Positions 34,850 to 43,898 are shown, counted from the stretch's first letter. The stretch is 64,000 bases of DNA from Opitutaceae bacterium (GCA_016711225.1 JADJTK010000011.1:62001-126000), one strand, 5' to 3'. The notes: a model not told the origin generated them from the sequence alone. Numbers and translations: made by a program.

Positions 34850-36682
34850 ATGCCCGACGCCTACCCCTCCTCTCGTCGCCCGCTCCCCTGGCCGCTCAAG
34901 CTCGGCCTCGGCTGCGGCTTCGCGCTCGGCGTCTTCGCCTTGTTGCTCGGCGGCCTCGAGCTCGGCCTGCGCCTCTGCGACTACGGGTATTCCTCGAGTT
35001 TCTACCGCCGCGAGACCGCCCCGGACGGCTCGGCCTGGTGGCGGGAGAACCGCTGGGTGACCGCACCGTTCTTCGCGCCTGAACTCATCCGCCGTCCCCA
35101 AGTCTTCCGCCTGCCCGCCCGCAAGGCCCCCGGCACGTACCGCGTCTTCGTGCTCGGTAGCTCGGCCGCGATGGGCGACCCCGAGGCCTCCTTCTCGATC
35201 GCCCGTACCCTCGATGTGCTGCTGCGCGCCGCGCATCCGGAACTCCGTTTCGAGATCGTCAACGCCGGCATCACCGCGATCAACTCCACCGTGGTACGCG
35301 GCGTCGCCGCCGACTGCGCCGAATTGGAGCCCGACCTCTTTGTAGTGTATGAGGGCAACAACGAGGTCATCGGCCCCTTCGGTCCCGGCACCGTCTTCAC
35401 GCCCTTCCTCGGCTCGCCCGCCGCGGTCCGGCTGGCCGTCCTCCTCAAACGCACCCGCACCGGCCAGCTCCTCGCCGCCACCGCCCGCCGCCTCGGTCGG
35501 GACAAATCAGCGACCGCCGACTGGGGTGGCATGGGCATGTTTCTACAACACGGCATCGCCGCCGACGACCCACGCCTCGCCTCCACCCGCGAGCTCTTCC
35601 ACGACAATCTCGCCTCGATCGCCCAATCCGGCCGTGCCGCCGGGGCCTCGGTCTTCCTCTGCACCGTCGTCACCAACCTTCGCGACTGCGCGCCCTTCCT
35701 CTCCCGACACCGGCCCGGCCTCAACGCCGCCGCCCTCGCCCGCTGGCAGGCCGCCTTCGACGCCGGGTTGGCCGCCCGCAGCGAAGGCACCCACCCGGTC
35801 GCCGCCGCTCACTTCGCCGAGGCCGCCGTCATCGACGACCGCCACGCCGAGACTCACTACCTGCTCGGTCAGTCCCAACTCGCCAGCGGAGCCAACGAGC
35901 CGGGCCGCGCCTCCCTCCAGCGCGCCCTCGACCTCGACGCGCTTCGCTTCCGTACCGATTCCCAGCTCAACGCCACCATCCGCTCCTTCAGCAGGGCGCC
36001 GCAGGCCGGCGTGCGCGTGATCGACCTGGCCGCCAGCGCCGGCGAGGGCGCCACCGGGGGAGTGGCCGGCGACGAATCCCTCTACGAGCACGTCCACCTC
36101 AACCTGCGCGGCACCTACCGCGTCGCCCGCGACCTCTGCGGCCCGATCGAGGAGGACCTGCGCCGCCGCGGCCTGGTACCCGCCACTAAACCCCAGCCGG
36201 CATGGGCCGACCTCCCCTTCGTGCGCCACCAACTCGCCTACACCGTCTACGAGCAGGCGATGGTCTTCCGCGAGATGCTCGCGCGCTTCGCCCGCCCCCC
36301 CTTCCTCGGCCAACGCGACAACGAGCGCCGCCTGGCCAGCTACCGCACGATGGACACCACCGCCTCGCTGCTGCTCCAACGGCCGGAGACACCAACTCGC
36401 CTGGTGGAGCTCTACGAGGCGGCCTTGGCCGCGCGCCCCGACGACTGGATGCTGCGCCGCAACGCCGGCATGGCCTACGTCGCCCTAGCCCTGCCCGAAA
36501 AGGGACTCCCCCTGCTCAACGAGGCCGCCACCCTGATCCCCGACGATCCCGATACCCTCGGAGCCCTCGCCCGGGCCCACCGCGACCTTAGCCATGCGGA
36601 AGAATCCGCTCGCACCTTCGCTCGTCTCCGCGCCCTCGAGCCACGCTATCCCGGCCTGCCAGCGGGAACGCCGGGCCAATAG
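34850..36682 (+). CDS. Membrane-anchored SGNH-hydrolase-like protein with TPR segments
   Basis: 610 residues. Membrane helix at about 16-42 (LKLGLGCGFALGVFALLLGG). Then an SGNH/GDSL-like fold: FVLGSSAAMGDP (nucleophile Ser104 or 105), INSTVVRG, VVYEGNNEVIGPFG (block III Asn), and a late segment DESLYEHVHLNLRGTYR that supplies the catalytic His. Helical repeats near 285-330 (HYLLGQSQLASGANEPGRAS) and 520-600 (LRRNAGMAYVALALPEKG) are TPR-like. It closes the same-strand cluster with carbamoyltransferase, SxtJ and DUF5989, so it may act on the same product, for example as an esterase. That link is inference. Confidence 0.82.
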   Translation: MPDAYPSSRRPLPWPLKLGLGCGFALGVFALLLGGLELGLRLCDYGYSSSFYRRETAPDGSAWWRENRWVTAPFFAPELIRRPQVFRLPARKAPGTYRVFVLGSSAAMGDPEASFSIARTLDVLLRAAHPELRFEIVNAGITAINSTVVRGVAADCAELEPDLFVVYEGNNEVIGPFGPGTVFTPFLGSPAAVRLAVLLKRTRTGQLLAATARRLGRDKSATADWGGMGMFLQHGIAADDPRLASTRELFHDNLASIAQSGRAAGASVFLCTVVTNLRDCAPFLSRHRPGLNAAALARWQAAFDAGLAARSEGTHPVAAAHFAEAAVIDDRHAETHYLLGQSQLASGANEPGRASLQRALDLDALRFRTDSQLNATIRSFSRAPQAGVRVIDLAASAGEGATGGVAGDESLYEHVHLNLRGTYRVARDLCGPIEEDLRRRGLVPATKPQPAWADLPFVRHQLAYTVYEQAMVFREMLARFARPPFLGQRDNERRLASYRTMDTTASLLLQRPETPTRLVELYEAALAARPDDWMLRRNAGMAYVALALPEKGLPLLNEAATLIPDDPDTLGALARAHRDLSHAEESARTFARLRALEPRYPGLPAGTPGQ

Positions 36683-36728
36683 GTGCCATCCGACCTATTG
36701 GTCCTATCCGACTTATCGGCCCCCGCCC

Positions 36729-37820
36729 TCACAGCCCCTTCGGCGGCACGGTGTCGCCATCGCGCCAGTAACCGGGCACGCAGGTGAGCGACGGATACTC
36801 CGGCGCCCCGCGCTTGAACGTGCGCACCAACACCGCCAGGTGCTCCATCGCCCGCATGCCCACCAGCCGGTGGTTCTGCACGACCCCGCCAAGCTGTGGC
36901 CGGTCGGCCGGCACATCCAGCGAGGCGAAAGCCACATCGTGCGGCACCCGCAGTTTGGTACCGGTAAGGCGCGTGCCCCTGTCGCTCCAGGCGTCCATCT
37001 CGATCAGCTCGTGCCAGTTGGTCATGAGCACATCGATCTTGTAGGTCTTGATCCAGTCCACCACCCGCGCGGCCACGGACGCCACGTCGGTGCGGTCGAA
37101 GAACAGGGGCGGCACCCGCTCGCTCGCCGGCATGTCCTCCTGCTCCACCAGGCAGCCGGAGCCGAAGGTGTACTCGAGGCGCGATTCGTCGTCGGTCGCC
37201 GTCGCCAAGCCGATACGACGGTAGCCCAATTGCCGGAGCCGGCGCATGCACAGGCGCGAGGCCTGGCACTGATCATTGGAGATGACGTCCAGATGGGGCT
37301 GGAGGTGATGCGACTCGATCTTCACCGCGCTGAACTGGTCCCAGTCCAGCTCGATGCTGCGCGTGGACGGAGTGAACGTCGAAAGCAGCACCCCGTTGAT
37401 GCCGCGCGAGGAGATGATGGTGTTAAGACGCGCGGCGCTCATCTCCTTGCCGCCGATGGGGAACACCTCGACGGAGAGGCGCTGCGCCTCGGCCACCGCG
37501 CGCACCCCCTGGTACACCAGCGGGTGGTAGCCGGCGCCGAAGAAATAGGCCGAGGAACCGGCATCGGTGATGAACGCGATCGAGGGCGTCTGCTTCACCG
37601 AGAGCTTCTGCATCCGGTGGTGGTTGAAGGCGTCGAGCAGCGGATCGCGCACGTAGCCGAGCTGCTTGGCGATGGCGATGATGCGGCTGCGCGTCGTCGC
37701 CGGGATACTGGGATGCGAGCGCAGCGCCATCGACACCGTCGTCGGGTGCACGCCGGCCAGCAGCGCCACGTCGTCCATCGTGGCGTAGGGCTTCTCTCCC
37801 AACGGGGCGGCGGCGGGCAT
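36729..37820 (-). CDS. LacI-family transcriptional regulator
   Basis: 363 residues. Residues 14-62 are a LacI helix-turn-helix and hinge (TMDDVALLAGVHPTTVSMAL; later QLGYVRDPLLDAF). The rest is a periplasmic-binding-protein-like effector domain with GINGVLLSTF, LRQLGYRRIGLATA and the dimer-side end DVAFASLDVPADRP. It would bind a sugar or similar ligand and repress an operon. Its ATG lies 3 bp after the stop of another LacI-family gene, so the two are translated from one transcript. They share domain order and even the C-terminal pattern W-x-DG-x-x-x-P-x-K. Target unknown. Confidence 0.93.
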   Translation of the reverse strand: MPAAAPLGEKPYATMDDVALLAGVHPTTVSMALRSHPSIPATTRSRIIAIAKQLGYVRDPLLDAFNHHRMQKLSVKQTPSIAFITDAGSSAYFFGAGYHPLVYQGVRAVAEAQRLSVEVFPIGGKEMSAARLNTIISSRGINGVLLSTFTPSTRSIELDWDQFSAVKIESHHLQPHLDVISNDQCQASRLCMRRLRQLGYRRIGLATATDDESRLEYTFGSGCLVEQEDMPASERVPPLFFDRTDVASVAARVVDWIKTYKIDVLMTNWHELIEMDAWSDRGTRLTGTKLRVPHDVAFASLDVPADRPQLGGVVQNHRLVGMRAMEHLAVLVRTFKRGAPEYPSLTCVPGYWRDGDTVPPKGL

Positions 37821-37823
37821 GGG

Positions 37824-38933
37824 TCAGGCCTTCACCGGGGCGGACTCCCCGTCGTGCCATTGACTGCGCACATAGGTGCGGGAGGCGAACTCCGGCACCC
37901 CGCGTTCGCCCGACTTGAGCAGCGTGTTCACCAGGGCCACGGCCTTCGCCCCGATCACCCGAGGATTACGATACACGCCGGCCATCCGGCCGTCCTGCTT
38001 GAGCAGGCACAGCGAGACGCACGCGACGTCCCGGGGCACCCGCAGCCCGGCGGAGGCCAGCATCTCGCCGATGACCGGCCAGTTGCACATCACGGCATCG
38101 ACCCGATGGCGACGGATCCACTTGCCCACCAGGGCTCCGGCCTGCGCCACAGTGCATTCGTAGGGCAACATCAACTCCGGCACCTTGTCCTCCTCGGGAA
38201 TTGTGCGCTGTTCCAGCAAGTAACCGGCGCTGTAGAGCCGCTCGGTGGCGTCCTCGTCGGCCCGGCCCACCGCCAGTCCGATCCGCCGGTAACCGAGTTG
38301 CTGCAGGCGCTTGAGGGCTAGCCGCACATCGCCCCGGTGGTCGCTACCGACCACCGGCGCCTGCGGTTCCATGTGCAGCGAGTCAATCTTCACCACGCTA
38401 TAGCGCGTCCAATCCAAGGCGATGGAGTCCAACCGCGGGTCGAACCCCGCCAACACGATGCCGGTGATGTGCCGCGACTCCAGGAAGGCCGCCAACCGCT
38501 CCGGATCGAAACCGTGCTCCTGCACCCCCACCACCTCAAAGTCGAAACCAAGCAGGCGCGCCTGCTCGAGGGCCCCGAGCAGGGTCTGGCGCTGGAGCTG
38601 GTAGAGCGCCGCCCCGCGGTCGAGCGTGTGGTTGACGAGATAGCCGATACGCGGGGCCACCGCCCGCACCCGCCCCCGCAGGTGGAAATGGGTCAGGGCC
38701 GCAAACACCGGGTTGCGGACATAGCCCATCTTCTCGGCAACTTCGCGGATGCGCTGCCGGGTGCTCGCGGGCAGGCTCGGGTGGTCGCGCAGGGCGAGCG
38801 AGACGGTGGTGAAATGCACGCCCGCGACCTTGCCCACGTCCTTGATGGTCACCGCACTCTTGCGGGACTCGAGGACGGGCGCGGCCGGGGCCGGCAGATC
38901 GGGCAAAACCACTACTGAACCGCTTGACGGCAT
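37824..38933 (-). CDS. LacI-family transcriptional regulator (upstream paralogue)
   Basis: 369 residues. An N-terminal extension of about 28 residues precedes the HTH (VTIKDVGKVAGVHFTTVSLALRDHPSL begins at about 29, here cited by position 29-55) and the hinge GYVRNPVFAAL. The effector domain has GIVLAGFDPR, LQQLGYRRIGLAVG and RVPRDVACVSLCLL. Clearly related to the downstream regulator; ancient tandem duplication is likely, since the two are well diverged. No adjacent sugar-utilisation genes are present, which is unusual for LacI regulators. Confidence 0.92.
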   Translation of the reverse strand: MPSSGSVVVLPDLPAPAAPVLESRKSAVTIKDVGKVAGVHFTTVSLALRDHPSLPASTRQRIREVAEKMGYVRNPVFAALTHFHLRGRVRAVAPRIGYLVNHTLDRGAALYQLQRQTLLGALEQARLLGFDFEVVGVQEHGFDPERLAAFLESRHITGIVLAGFDPRLDSIALDWTRYSVVKIDSLHMEPQAPVVGSDHRGDVRLALKRLQQLGYRRIGLAVGRADEDATERLYSAGYLLEQRTIPEEDKVPELMLPYECTVAQAGALVGKWIRRHRVDAVMCNWPVIGEMLASAGLRVPRDVACVSLCLLKQDGRMAGVYRNPRVIGAKAVALVNTLLKSGERGVPEFASRTYVRSQWHDGESAPVKA

Positions 38934-39177
38934 CGGACGAACGAAAGCGAGGACGGGTGAAGGTTGCTCTCACCGGCCCCGGTGTAGTGGGGAGTTGAGG
39001 CCGGAGGAGGATTCGCAAAACAGGAGGTCTGAAGTTCTGGCACTACCGAATAGGCGGTGCTGGCAGGATGAAAACACCGCATGCACTCAGACGTTAGAGT
39101 AATCTCGCCGAAGGCGACCCCAAAAGCGCGAGATGGCCGCCGCGCGGCCGTCCCGCCTCCCTTCCCACCCGCACCGT

Positions 39178-39960
39178 TCACTCCTTCACCGCGGCGAGCC
39201 GCTTGATCCCCTCGAGCGCTGCCGGCAGCTCCGGCGACAGGAGCAGCGCTGCCTCGTAGGCCTGCCGCGCCTCCGGGTTCTGCCCGGCGCCTCGCAGTGC
39301 GTCGCCCAGTTTCACCTGCAGCCACCCATGGGCCGGCTGGAACCCTAAGGCGGTTCGATAGTGCCGCGCCGCCTCGGCCCATTCCTCGCGGCGGGCGCTG
39401 ATGTCGCCCTGCAGCAGGGCGCCGTTGAATGGCTCCACTGCTGCCACCCGCGCGGCGTATTCAATGGCCTTCTGATTGCTGCCGCCGGCAATCGCGGGGG
39501 CGTTGAGATGGTAGTAGGCCAGGCCAATCAGGCCGGTGAGATTGTTCGGTTCAAGCTCGAGGGCACGGGCAAATGCGCGACGCAACTTGCCGGACATAAG
39601 ACCCTGCTGGATGAACGTAACCTCGCCGATGCGCTGTCCCAGCGCCTGCCCGAGCAGGGCGTGGAGAGCCGCACGATTGGGCTGGGCCTCGGTGGCGCGC
39701 TCCAGCAACCGCACGGCCTCCTTGCTCTCCTTGGCGTCGAGCTTGTGTTGCGCCAGGACGGTGCAGGCCTCGACATCGGCCGGTTCGGCGGCGGCCAACG
39801 CGGCCAGCGCCGGTTCGGCCTGCGCCCAGTTGCCGGCCTGCGCGGCGGCCAGGGCGGCGGCCCGATCGACCGAGGGCGAGGTTTCAGCGCCCAGCGGCGC
39901 GATGATGAGCAGGAGGGCAGCCGCCGCCCCGGACATAAACAGATGACGTGTGTGGTTCAT
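39178..39960 (-). CDS. Secreted or periplasmic TPR protein
   Basis: 260 residues. Signal peptide MNHTRHLFMSGAAAALLLII then PLGA. From about residue 35 to the end there are about six TPR-like helical pairs (GNWAQAEPALAALAAAEPAD; RAALHALLGQALGQRIGE; KAFARALELEPNN-type segments; EEWAEAARHYRTALGFQPAH). It lies 11 bp downstream of the ADOP permease and is presumably co-transcribed. A scaffold for the permease in the periplasm is a reasonable guess, unproven. Confidence 0.82.
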   Translation of the reverse strand: MNHTRHLFMSGAAAALLLIIAPLGAETSPSVDRAAALAAAQAGNWAQAEPALAALAAAEPADVEACTVLAQHKLDAKESKEAVRLLERATEAQPNRAALHALLGQALGQRIGEVTFIQQGLMSGKLRRAFARALELEPNNLTGLIGLAYYHLNAPAIAGGSNQKAIEYAARVAAVEPFNGALLQGDISARREEWAEAARHYRTALGFQPAHGWLQVKLGDALRGAGQNPEARQAYEAALLLSPELPAALEGIKRLAAVKE

Positions 39961-39971
39961 GGGAAATTGGA

Positions 39972-42407
39972 TCAGCTGTGGCGCAAGGCGGTGGCCGGGG
40001 GCACCAACGCCGCCCGCCAGGCCGGCCAGGCCGCCGCGGCCAACGAGGCCAGCGCGAGGGCCGCCCCCACCGCAGCGAGCACCAGCGGTTCATGCGTCCC
40101 CACGCCGTGGAGCTGGCTGCGCAGGGCGCCGCCCAGCACCGCCGCCCCCACCCCGCCGAGCGCCAGCCCGACCGCCAGCAGCCGCAGCACCTCGAGGGTC
40201 ATCTGCCCGACCACGCCGGCCGGGGTGGCGCCAAGCGCCAACCGCAGGCCGAACTCGCGGGTCCGCTGGGCCACGGCGAAGGCCAGGCTCGCATACACCC
40301 CGAAAAGTGTGAGCAGGAACGCGAGACCGCCGAGCACCCCGAAGAGCCGCGTCGTCAACCGCGCCTGCAGCGCGGTACCGGCGATCGAGTCCTCCAGCGA
40401 GCGGAAGTCCACCGGCAGCCCGGGGTCCACCCGGCCCAGCGCGGTGCGCAGCGCCGCCAACGGCAGCCCCTGCCCGTCCCGCACCCGGACCAACAGGGTG
40501 GAGAAAAACCACGTTGCCTGGCGCTGCGGCACGTAGTACTGGGGCGGAGGCGAATCGGTCAGGTTCTCCTGGCGCACATCGCGCACCACCCCCACCACCT
40601 CGTGCTCACTAGCGGAGAGCCATGGCACCAGCCGCAGCTTCTTGCCCAACGCACTGCCGCCCTGGGCCAGCCGCCGGGCCAGGGCCTCATTCACGACCAC
40701 CACTGGCCGGCCACGCTCGTCGTCGCTGGGAACGAACAGCCGCCCGGCGACCGCCCGCAGGCCGAGCGCAGGGAAGAAGCCTTCCGTCACCGGATTATGA
40801 ACCGCCTCGTTGCCGCCACCGCTCTCCCCCGCCTCCCCGACCACCGAATACGGGAAACGCAGGGTGATGCCCGCCAGCGGCGCACTGGCGTCGACCGCGG
40901 CCTCCTCGATCCCCGGCACCTCGCGCACCGCCTCCACCAGACGCTCAAAATAGCGCGCCAGCTCGAGATTGGTCTCGAACTGCGACGGCGTGGGCGCGGC
41001 GTAGAGCACAAAGACGTTCTGCGGCCGGAAGCCCGGATCGACCTGCTGGAGCCGCATCAAGCTGCGGCCCAGCAACGCCGCCCCGGTGAGCACCACAAAG
41101 GTCAACGCCACCTGGACCACGACCAACCCTCGCTGCACCCGCCGCGTGCCCGCGCCGGGCCCCGTGCGCGAGCCGTTCTCCTTGAGCACCGCGCCGATCT
41201 CGCTGCGGGCCGCCTGCCACGCCGGTAGTACTCCAGCCAACACTCCGGCCAACAACGACACGGCGATCGCCACCAGCAGCACACCGCCGTCGACGCTCAC
41301 CTCGTGGGCGCGCGGCACCAGGAAGGGCGGCAGCCGGTTCACCACCAGTTTCACCACCGCCAACGCGCCGCCCACCCCGAGGGCGCCGCCGGCCAGTCCA
41401 AGCACCGCGTTTTCCAGCAGCACCTGCCGCAGCAACCGCCGGGCACTCGCCCCGAGCGCTTGGCGCAGCGCCATTTCGTCGAGGCGCCGCAGGCCTCGGG
41501 CCAGCAGCAGGTTCGCCAGATTGCTGCAAGCCACCAGCAGCAGCAGCGCCGTCGCCGCCAACAGCAGGAACAGCCCCGTGCGCAGGCCGGCCACTCGCAG
41601 TTCGTGCAGCGGCCGCACCTGCAACGTCCAATTCCGATTTGTATCAGGATACTCCCGCGACAGATCAGCGGCAATAGCCGTGGCCTCGGCCTGCACCTGG
41701 CCTGCGCTCGCGTCCCGGCCCAACCGGCCGATGGCCACCCAATAGCGCGAGTCGCGGGCGAAATACTCGGGGGCCTCCTCCGGGAAGGGCAACCACACGT
41801 CGACGAACGCGGGCTCGCGCACCGACTCCGGCATGACGCCCAGGATGGTACAGGGCTGGTCGTTGACCGTGATCGTGCTCCCCACCACCGCCGGATCGCC
41901 GGCAAAGCGCCGCCGCCACGCCGCGTGGCTGAGGACCAGCCCACGCGGTGCCCCCGCGCTGAACTCCGCAGCGCCGAACACCCGCCCGAGTGTCGGAGCC
42001 ACCCCGAGCGCGGCAAAGAACTGCTCGGTGACCAACGCCGCGGTAAGCTGGATCGGTTGCTCGCCAGGGCGGCGCCAGGTCGCAAAATCCGGCCGGTACG
42101 CACCCAGCGCGGCGAACGAACGGCTGCGCTCGTGCAGATCGCGGAAGTCGGCCACCGACATCGCCGGCTGCACGATCGACTTGTTCAAGTTCACCGCCTG
42201 AAAACCGACCAGCCGCGCCGGCTCGGCGTAGGGCAACGGACGCAACAAGATGCCGTTGACCACAGAATACACCAGCGTCACCGCGCCCACCCCGGTGGCC
42301 AGCAGCCCGACCGCCAACGCGGCAAAGCCTGGAGTGCGACGCAGGTGGCTCAGTGCGGAGCGAAGATCGGCCAGGAAGGCGGAGGTCATGCCCACAGTCT
42401 CGCACAT
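39972..42407 (-). CDS. MacB/ADOP-family ABC permease
   Basis: 811 residues, intact. FtsX-type architecture in duplicate: TM1 with LRRTPGFAALAVGLLATGVG, MacB-like periplasmic domain, three TM helices (LLLLVACSNLANLLLARGL), a fourth-to-fifth pair, second periplasmic domain, and a final FtsX block ending AWPAWRAALVPPATALRHS. Same family as the frameshifted gene at 14034. No ATP-binding subunit is nearby. The best start may be the second ATG (MTSAFLADLRSAL, 42389). Linked to the TPR gene 11 bp downstream. Confidence 0.92.
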   Translation of the reverse strand: MCETVGMTSAFLADLRSALSHLRRTPGFAALAVGLLATGVGAVTLVYSVVNGILLRPLPYAEPARLVGFQAVNLNKSIVQPAMSVADFRDLHERSRSFAALGAYRPDFATWRRPGEQPIQLTAALVTEQFFAALGVAPTLGRVFGAAEFSAGAPRGLVLSHAAWRRRFAGDPAVVGSTITVNDQPCTILGVMPESVREPAFVDVWLPFPEEAPEYFARDSRYWVAIGRLGRDASAGQVQAEATAIAADLSREYPDTNRNWTLQVRPLHELRVAGLRTGLFLLLAATALLLLVACSNLANLLLARGLRRLDEMALRQALGASARRLLRQVLLENAVLGLAGGALGVGGALAVVKLVVNRLPPFLVPRAHEVSVDGGVLLVAIAVSLLAGVLAGVLPAWQAARSEIGAVLKENGSRTGPGAGTRRVQRGLVVVQVALTFVVLTGAALLGRSLMRLQQVDPGFRPQNVFVLYAAPTPSQFETNLELARYFERLVEAVREVPGIEEAAVDASAPLAGITLRFPYSVVGEAGESGGGNEAVHNPVTEGFFPALGLRAVAGRLFVPSDDERGRPVVVVNEALARRLAQGGSALGKKLRLVPWLSASEHEVVGVVRDVRQENLTDSPPPQYYVPQRQATWFFSTLLVRVRDGQGLPLAALRTALGRVDPGLPVDFRSLEDSIAGTALQARLTTRLFGVLGGLAFLLTLFGVYASLAFAVAQRTREFGLRLALGATPAGVVGQMTLEVLRLLAVGLALGGVGAAVLGGALRSQLHGVGTHEPLVLAAVGAALALASLAAAAWPAWRAALVPPATALRHS

Positions 42408-42524
42408 ATCGACCCATGACGGATGCGGCGGAAGTCATACCCAAAGGTCACGGTCGAAGGACAAACCGGGGTGTTTGCCCGGGTGGACGCGGAGCGGCCG
42501 CCAGAGTATCCTCCGGGCGTGCCG

Positions 42525-42752
42525 ATGATCTCCACCTCCTCCCTCTCCCGTCCCGCCATGGGCGCCGCCCGGGCCGGGCTGCAGCAAGGCCTGAGTCAAG
42601 TGGCCCGGGCCGCGCAATCCATCGCCAAGGGCGAAAACAATCCGCGCAACGCGACCGACCTGATCGAAGGCCAGCGTACGATGGAGGTGAACGCGCGGGT
42701 CCTGCAGAAGGCCGACGAGAAGCTGGGCACCCTGCTCAACGTCTCCGTCTGA
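42525..42752 (+). CDS. Small protein resembling the C-terminal domain of flagellar rod/hook proteins
   Basis: 75 residues (MISTSSLSRPAMGAARAGLQ ...). The C-terminal stretch DLIEGQRTMEVNARVLQKAD followed by EKLGTLLNVSV resembles the helical C-terminus of FlgC/FlgE/FlgG proteins, which packs in the axial-structure core. The beta domain of a real rod protein is absent. It may be a stand-alone helix protein or a fragment. No flagellar genes adjoin it. The frame is open upstream to 42423, so a longer start is possible. Confidence 0.6.
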   Translation: MISTSSLSRPAMGAARAGLQQGLSQVARAAQSIAKGENNPRNATDLIEGQRTMEVNARVLQKADEKLGTLLNVSV

Positions 42753-42788
42753 ACCGGCGAGTCTCGTACGACGGACGACGGAGAGCTC

Positions 42789-43229
42789 TCAGGCGGATTT
42801 CAGGATCAGCGGGTGCAACCCTTTGAATTGGGAGAAGGCTTTGTCGGTGGTGACCAGCTGAAACCCCGATTGAATCGCAAAGGCGGCCAGCCAGGCATCC
42901 ATCCAGAGCTTCGGTGACGGCGTGCCCCGAAGCGCCAGCTTCCTCCAAGTCTCCTCCACTCCTTCCGGTTCGTGCGCCATGACGATGCGTGCATCCGCCA
43001 TGAACTGCTCGTACACCGCCCACGACTCCCGGTTGCTGAGCGGCGGATTTCCGTAGCCGGCCAGTATCCGTTCGGTCGAGAGAAGGCGCACCAACCCTTG
43101 CTGAGTCGCTCGGCAAAAATAAAAGCCGGCACTTTCCGGCTCGGATTCAAACCAAGTCCGCGCAACGCCGTGGTGCGAGTGCGCAGAAAGGGCCAGCGCC
43201 AGCCAGACGTTAACGTCGAGCAGCTTCAT
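42789..43229 (-). CDS. VapC-type PIN-domain toxin
   Basis: 146 residues. The PIN fold opens with MKLLDVNVWLALALSAHSHH (first Asp at residue 5) and continues with the conserved Glu/Asp positions around QQGLVRLLSTERILAGYG, LWMDAWLAAFA and a final LVTTDKAFSQF. These acidic residues bind metal for RNase activity, typically on tRNA or rRNA. The start overlaps the end of the upstream antitoxin gene by 20 bp. Members of this subgroup are usually about 140 residues, so it looks complete. Confidence 0.9.
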   Translation of the reverse strand: MKLLDVNVWLALALSAHSHHGVARTWFESEPESAGFYFCRATQQGLVRLLSTERILAGYGNPPLSNRESWAVYEQFMADARIVMAHEPEGVEETWRKLALRGTPSPKLWMDAWLAAFAIQSGFQLVTTDKAFSQFKGLHPLILKSA

Positions 43230-43485
43230 CGATCCAATCCACTTCCTGTGCCAGCAGTACTTGCGCGACCTTCTCTGCCGTGAGTTCCATCGCGGGAGAG
43301 GCCGGGTGACGACATTGAATCAGCGGCAACTCACCCGATGACCGGCGGTGGGCTCGCGGTAGTGGCGGGTGCTTGCATGGCGTTGCGGAACGTTTCGGGC
43401 CACGCCTCGATCCCCTTCCCCGGCGTGCGGCGGTGATCTTGAGGCGGAGGGCCAGACGGTCGGGCAAATCAATCGTGGCCTTCAT
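43210..43485 (-). CDS. VapB-type antitoxin, with two compensating frameshifts
   Basis: 91 residues as read. The N-terminus MKATIDLPDRLALRLKITAA is a ribbon-helix-helix arm, and the end AMELTAEKVAQVLLAQEVDW is the toxin-neutralising tail. The middle 30 residues are improbable (Arg/Pro-rich), but the next frame there reads GIEAWPETFRNAMQAPATTA. A missing base in the C-run 43418-43421 and an extra base in the C-run 43334-43336 explain this; corrected, the protein is normal throughout. It overlaps the toxin start and its own ATG overlaps the stop of the gene before it. Confidence 0.8.
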   Translation of the reverse strand: MKATIDLPDRLALRLKITAARRGRGSRRGPKRSATPCKHPPLPRAHRRSSGELPLIQCRHPASPAMELTAEKVAQVLLAQEVDWIDEAARR

Positions 43486-43667
43486 CGCTTGCTCCTCTTC
43501 TTGGCAACGGCGACCGGTGACGCTTTCGCGGCCTCTGCGGCGTCCATGCGGTCCAGTCCGAGCGTGAACAGTTCGGCCATCTTGTCCTTGAACGTCTTGC
43601 CTTCCTGGATAGCGAGGACCTTGGCCTCGCGCAGCAGATCCTCAGGTAGATCGAACGTCATCTTCAT
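43482..43667 (-). CDS. Small RHH-like antitoxin or DNA-binding protein
   Basis: 61 residues: MKMTFDLPEDLLREAKVLAI, then QEGKTFKDKMAELFTLGLDR, with a lysine-rich end. This is the ribbon-helix-helix pattern of VapB-like antitoxins. Its TGA overlaps the ATG of the next antitoxin (ATGA), so three genes (this, VapB, VapC) are translationally coupled. A second antitoxin-like protein ahead of a VapBC pair is unusual; it may be a co-regulator or a relic of a neighbouring system. Confidence 0.75.
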   Translation of the reverse strand: MKMTFDLPEDLLREAKVLAIQEGKTFKDKMAELFTLGLDRMDAAEAAKASPVAVAKKRSKR

Positions 43668-43898
43668 GCACCCAGCTTCCCAGCTTACCAGCTCTCCGTC
43701 AAGGTGGGCGGCGGGGTTTGGCCGGGATCGCCACGTGGTAAGTGGTGGCTGGATGAAGTCGGCTAAGCCCGGGAGGCCGACTGCACGCCTTTCGCCGTCC
43801 CCTCCGCGGTCGCCATAGAAGATCAAACACAAGAGGTTCCTCCCGCGCTCGGGGCTTGAAGCGGGCCGGCGGCTGTGGCAACACTCTGCCCGGTTGTC

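Noticed and set aside
36594..38321. 575-codon plus-strand frame across the LacI genes
   Set aside because: His/Arg/Pro-rich with no homology; mirror of two convincing LacI genes.
39948..41228. 426-codon plus-strand frame opposite the ADOP permease
   Set aside because: Composition artefact (Arg/Gln/Pro-rich) over an intact, recognisable permease.
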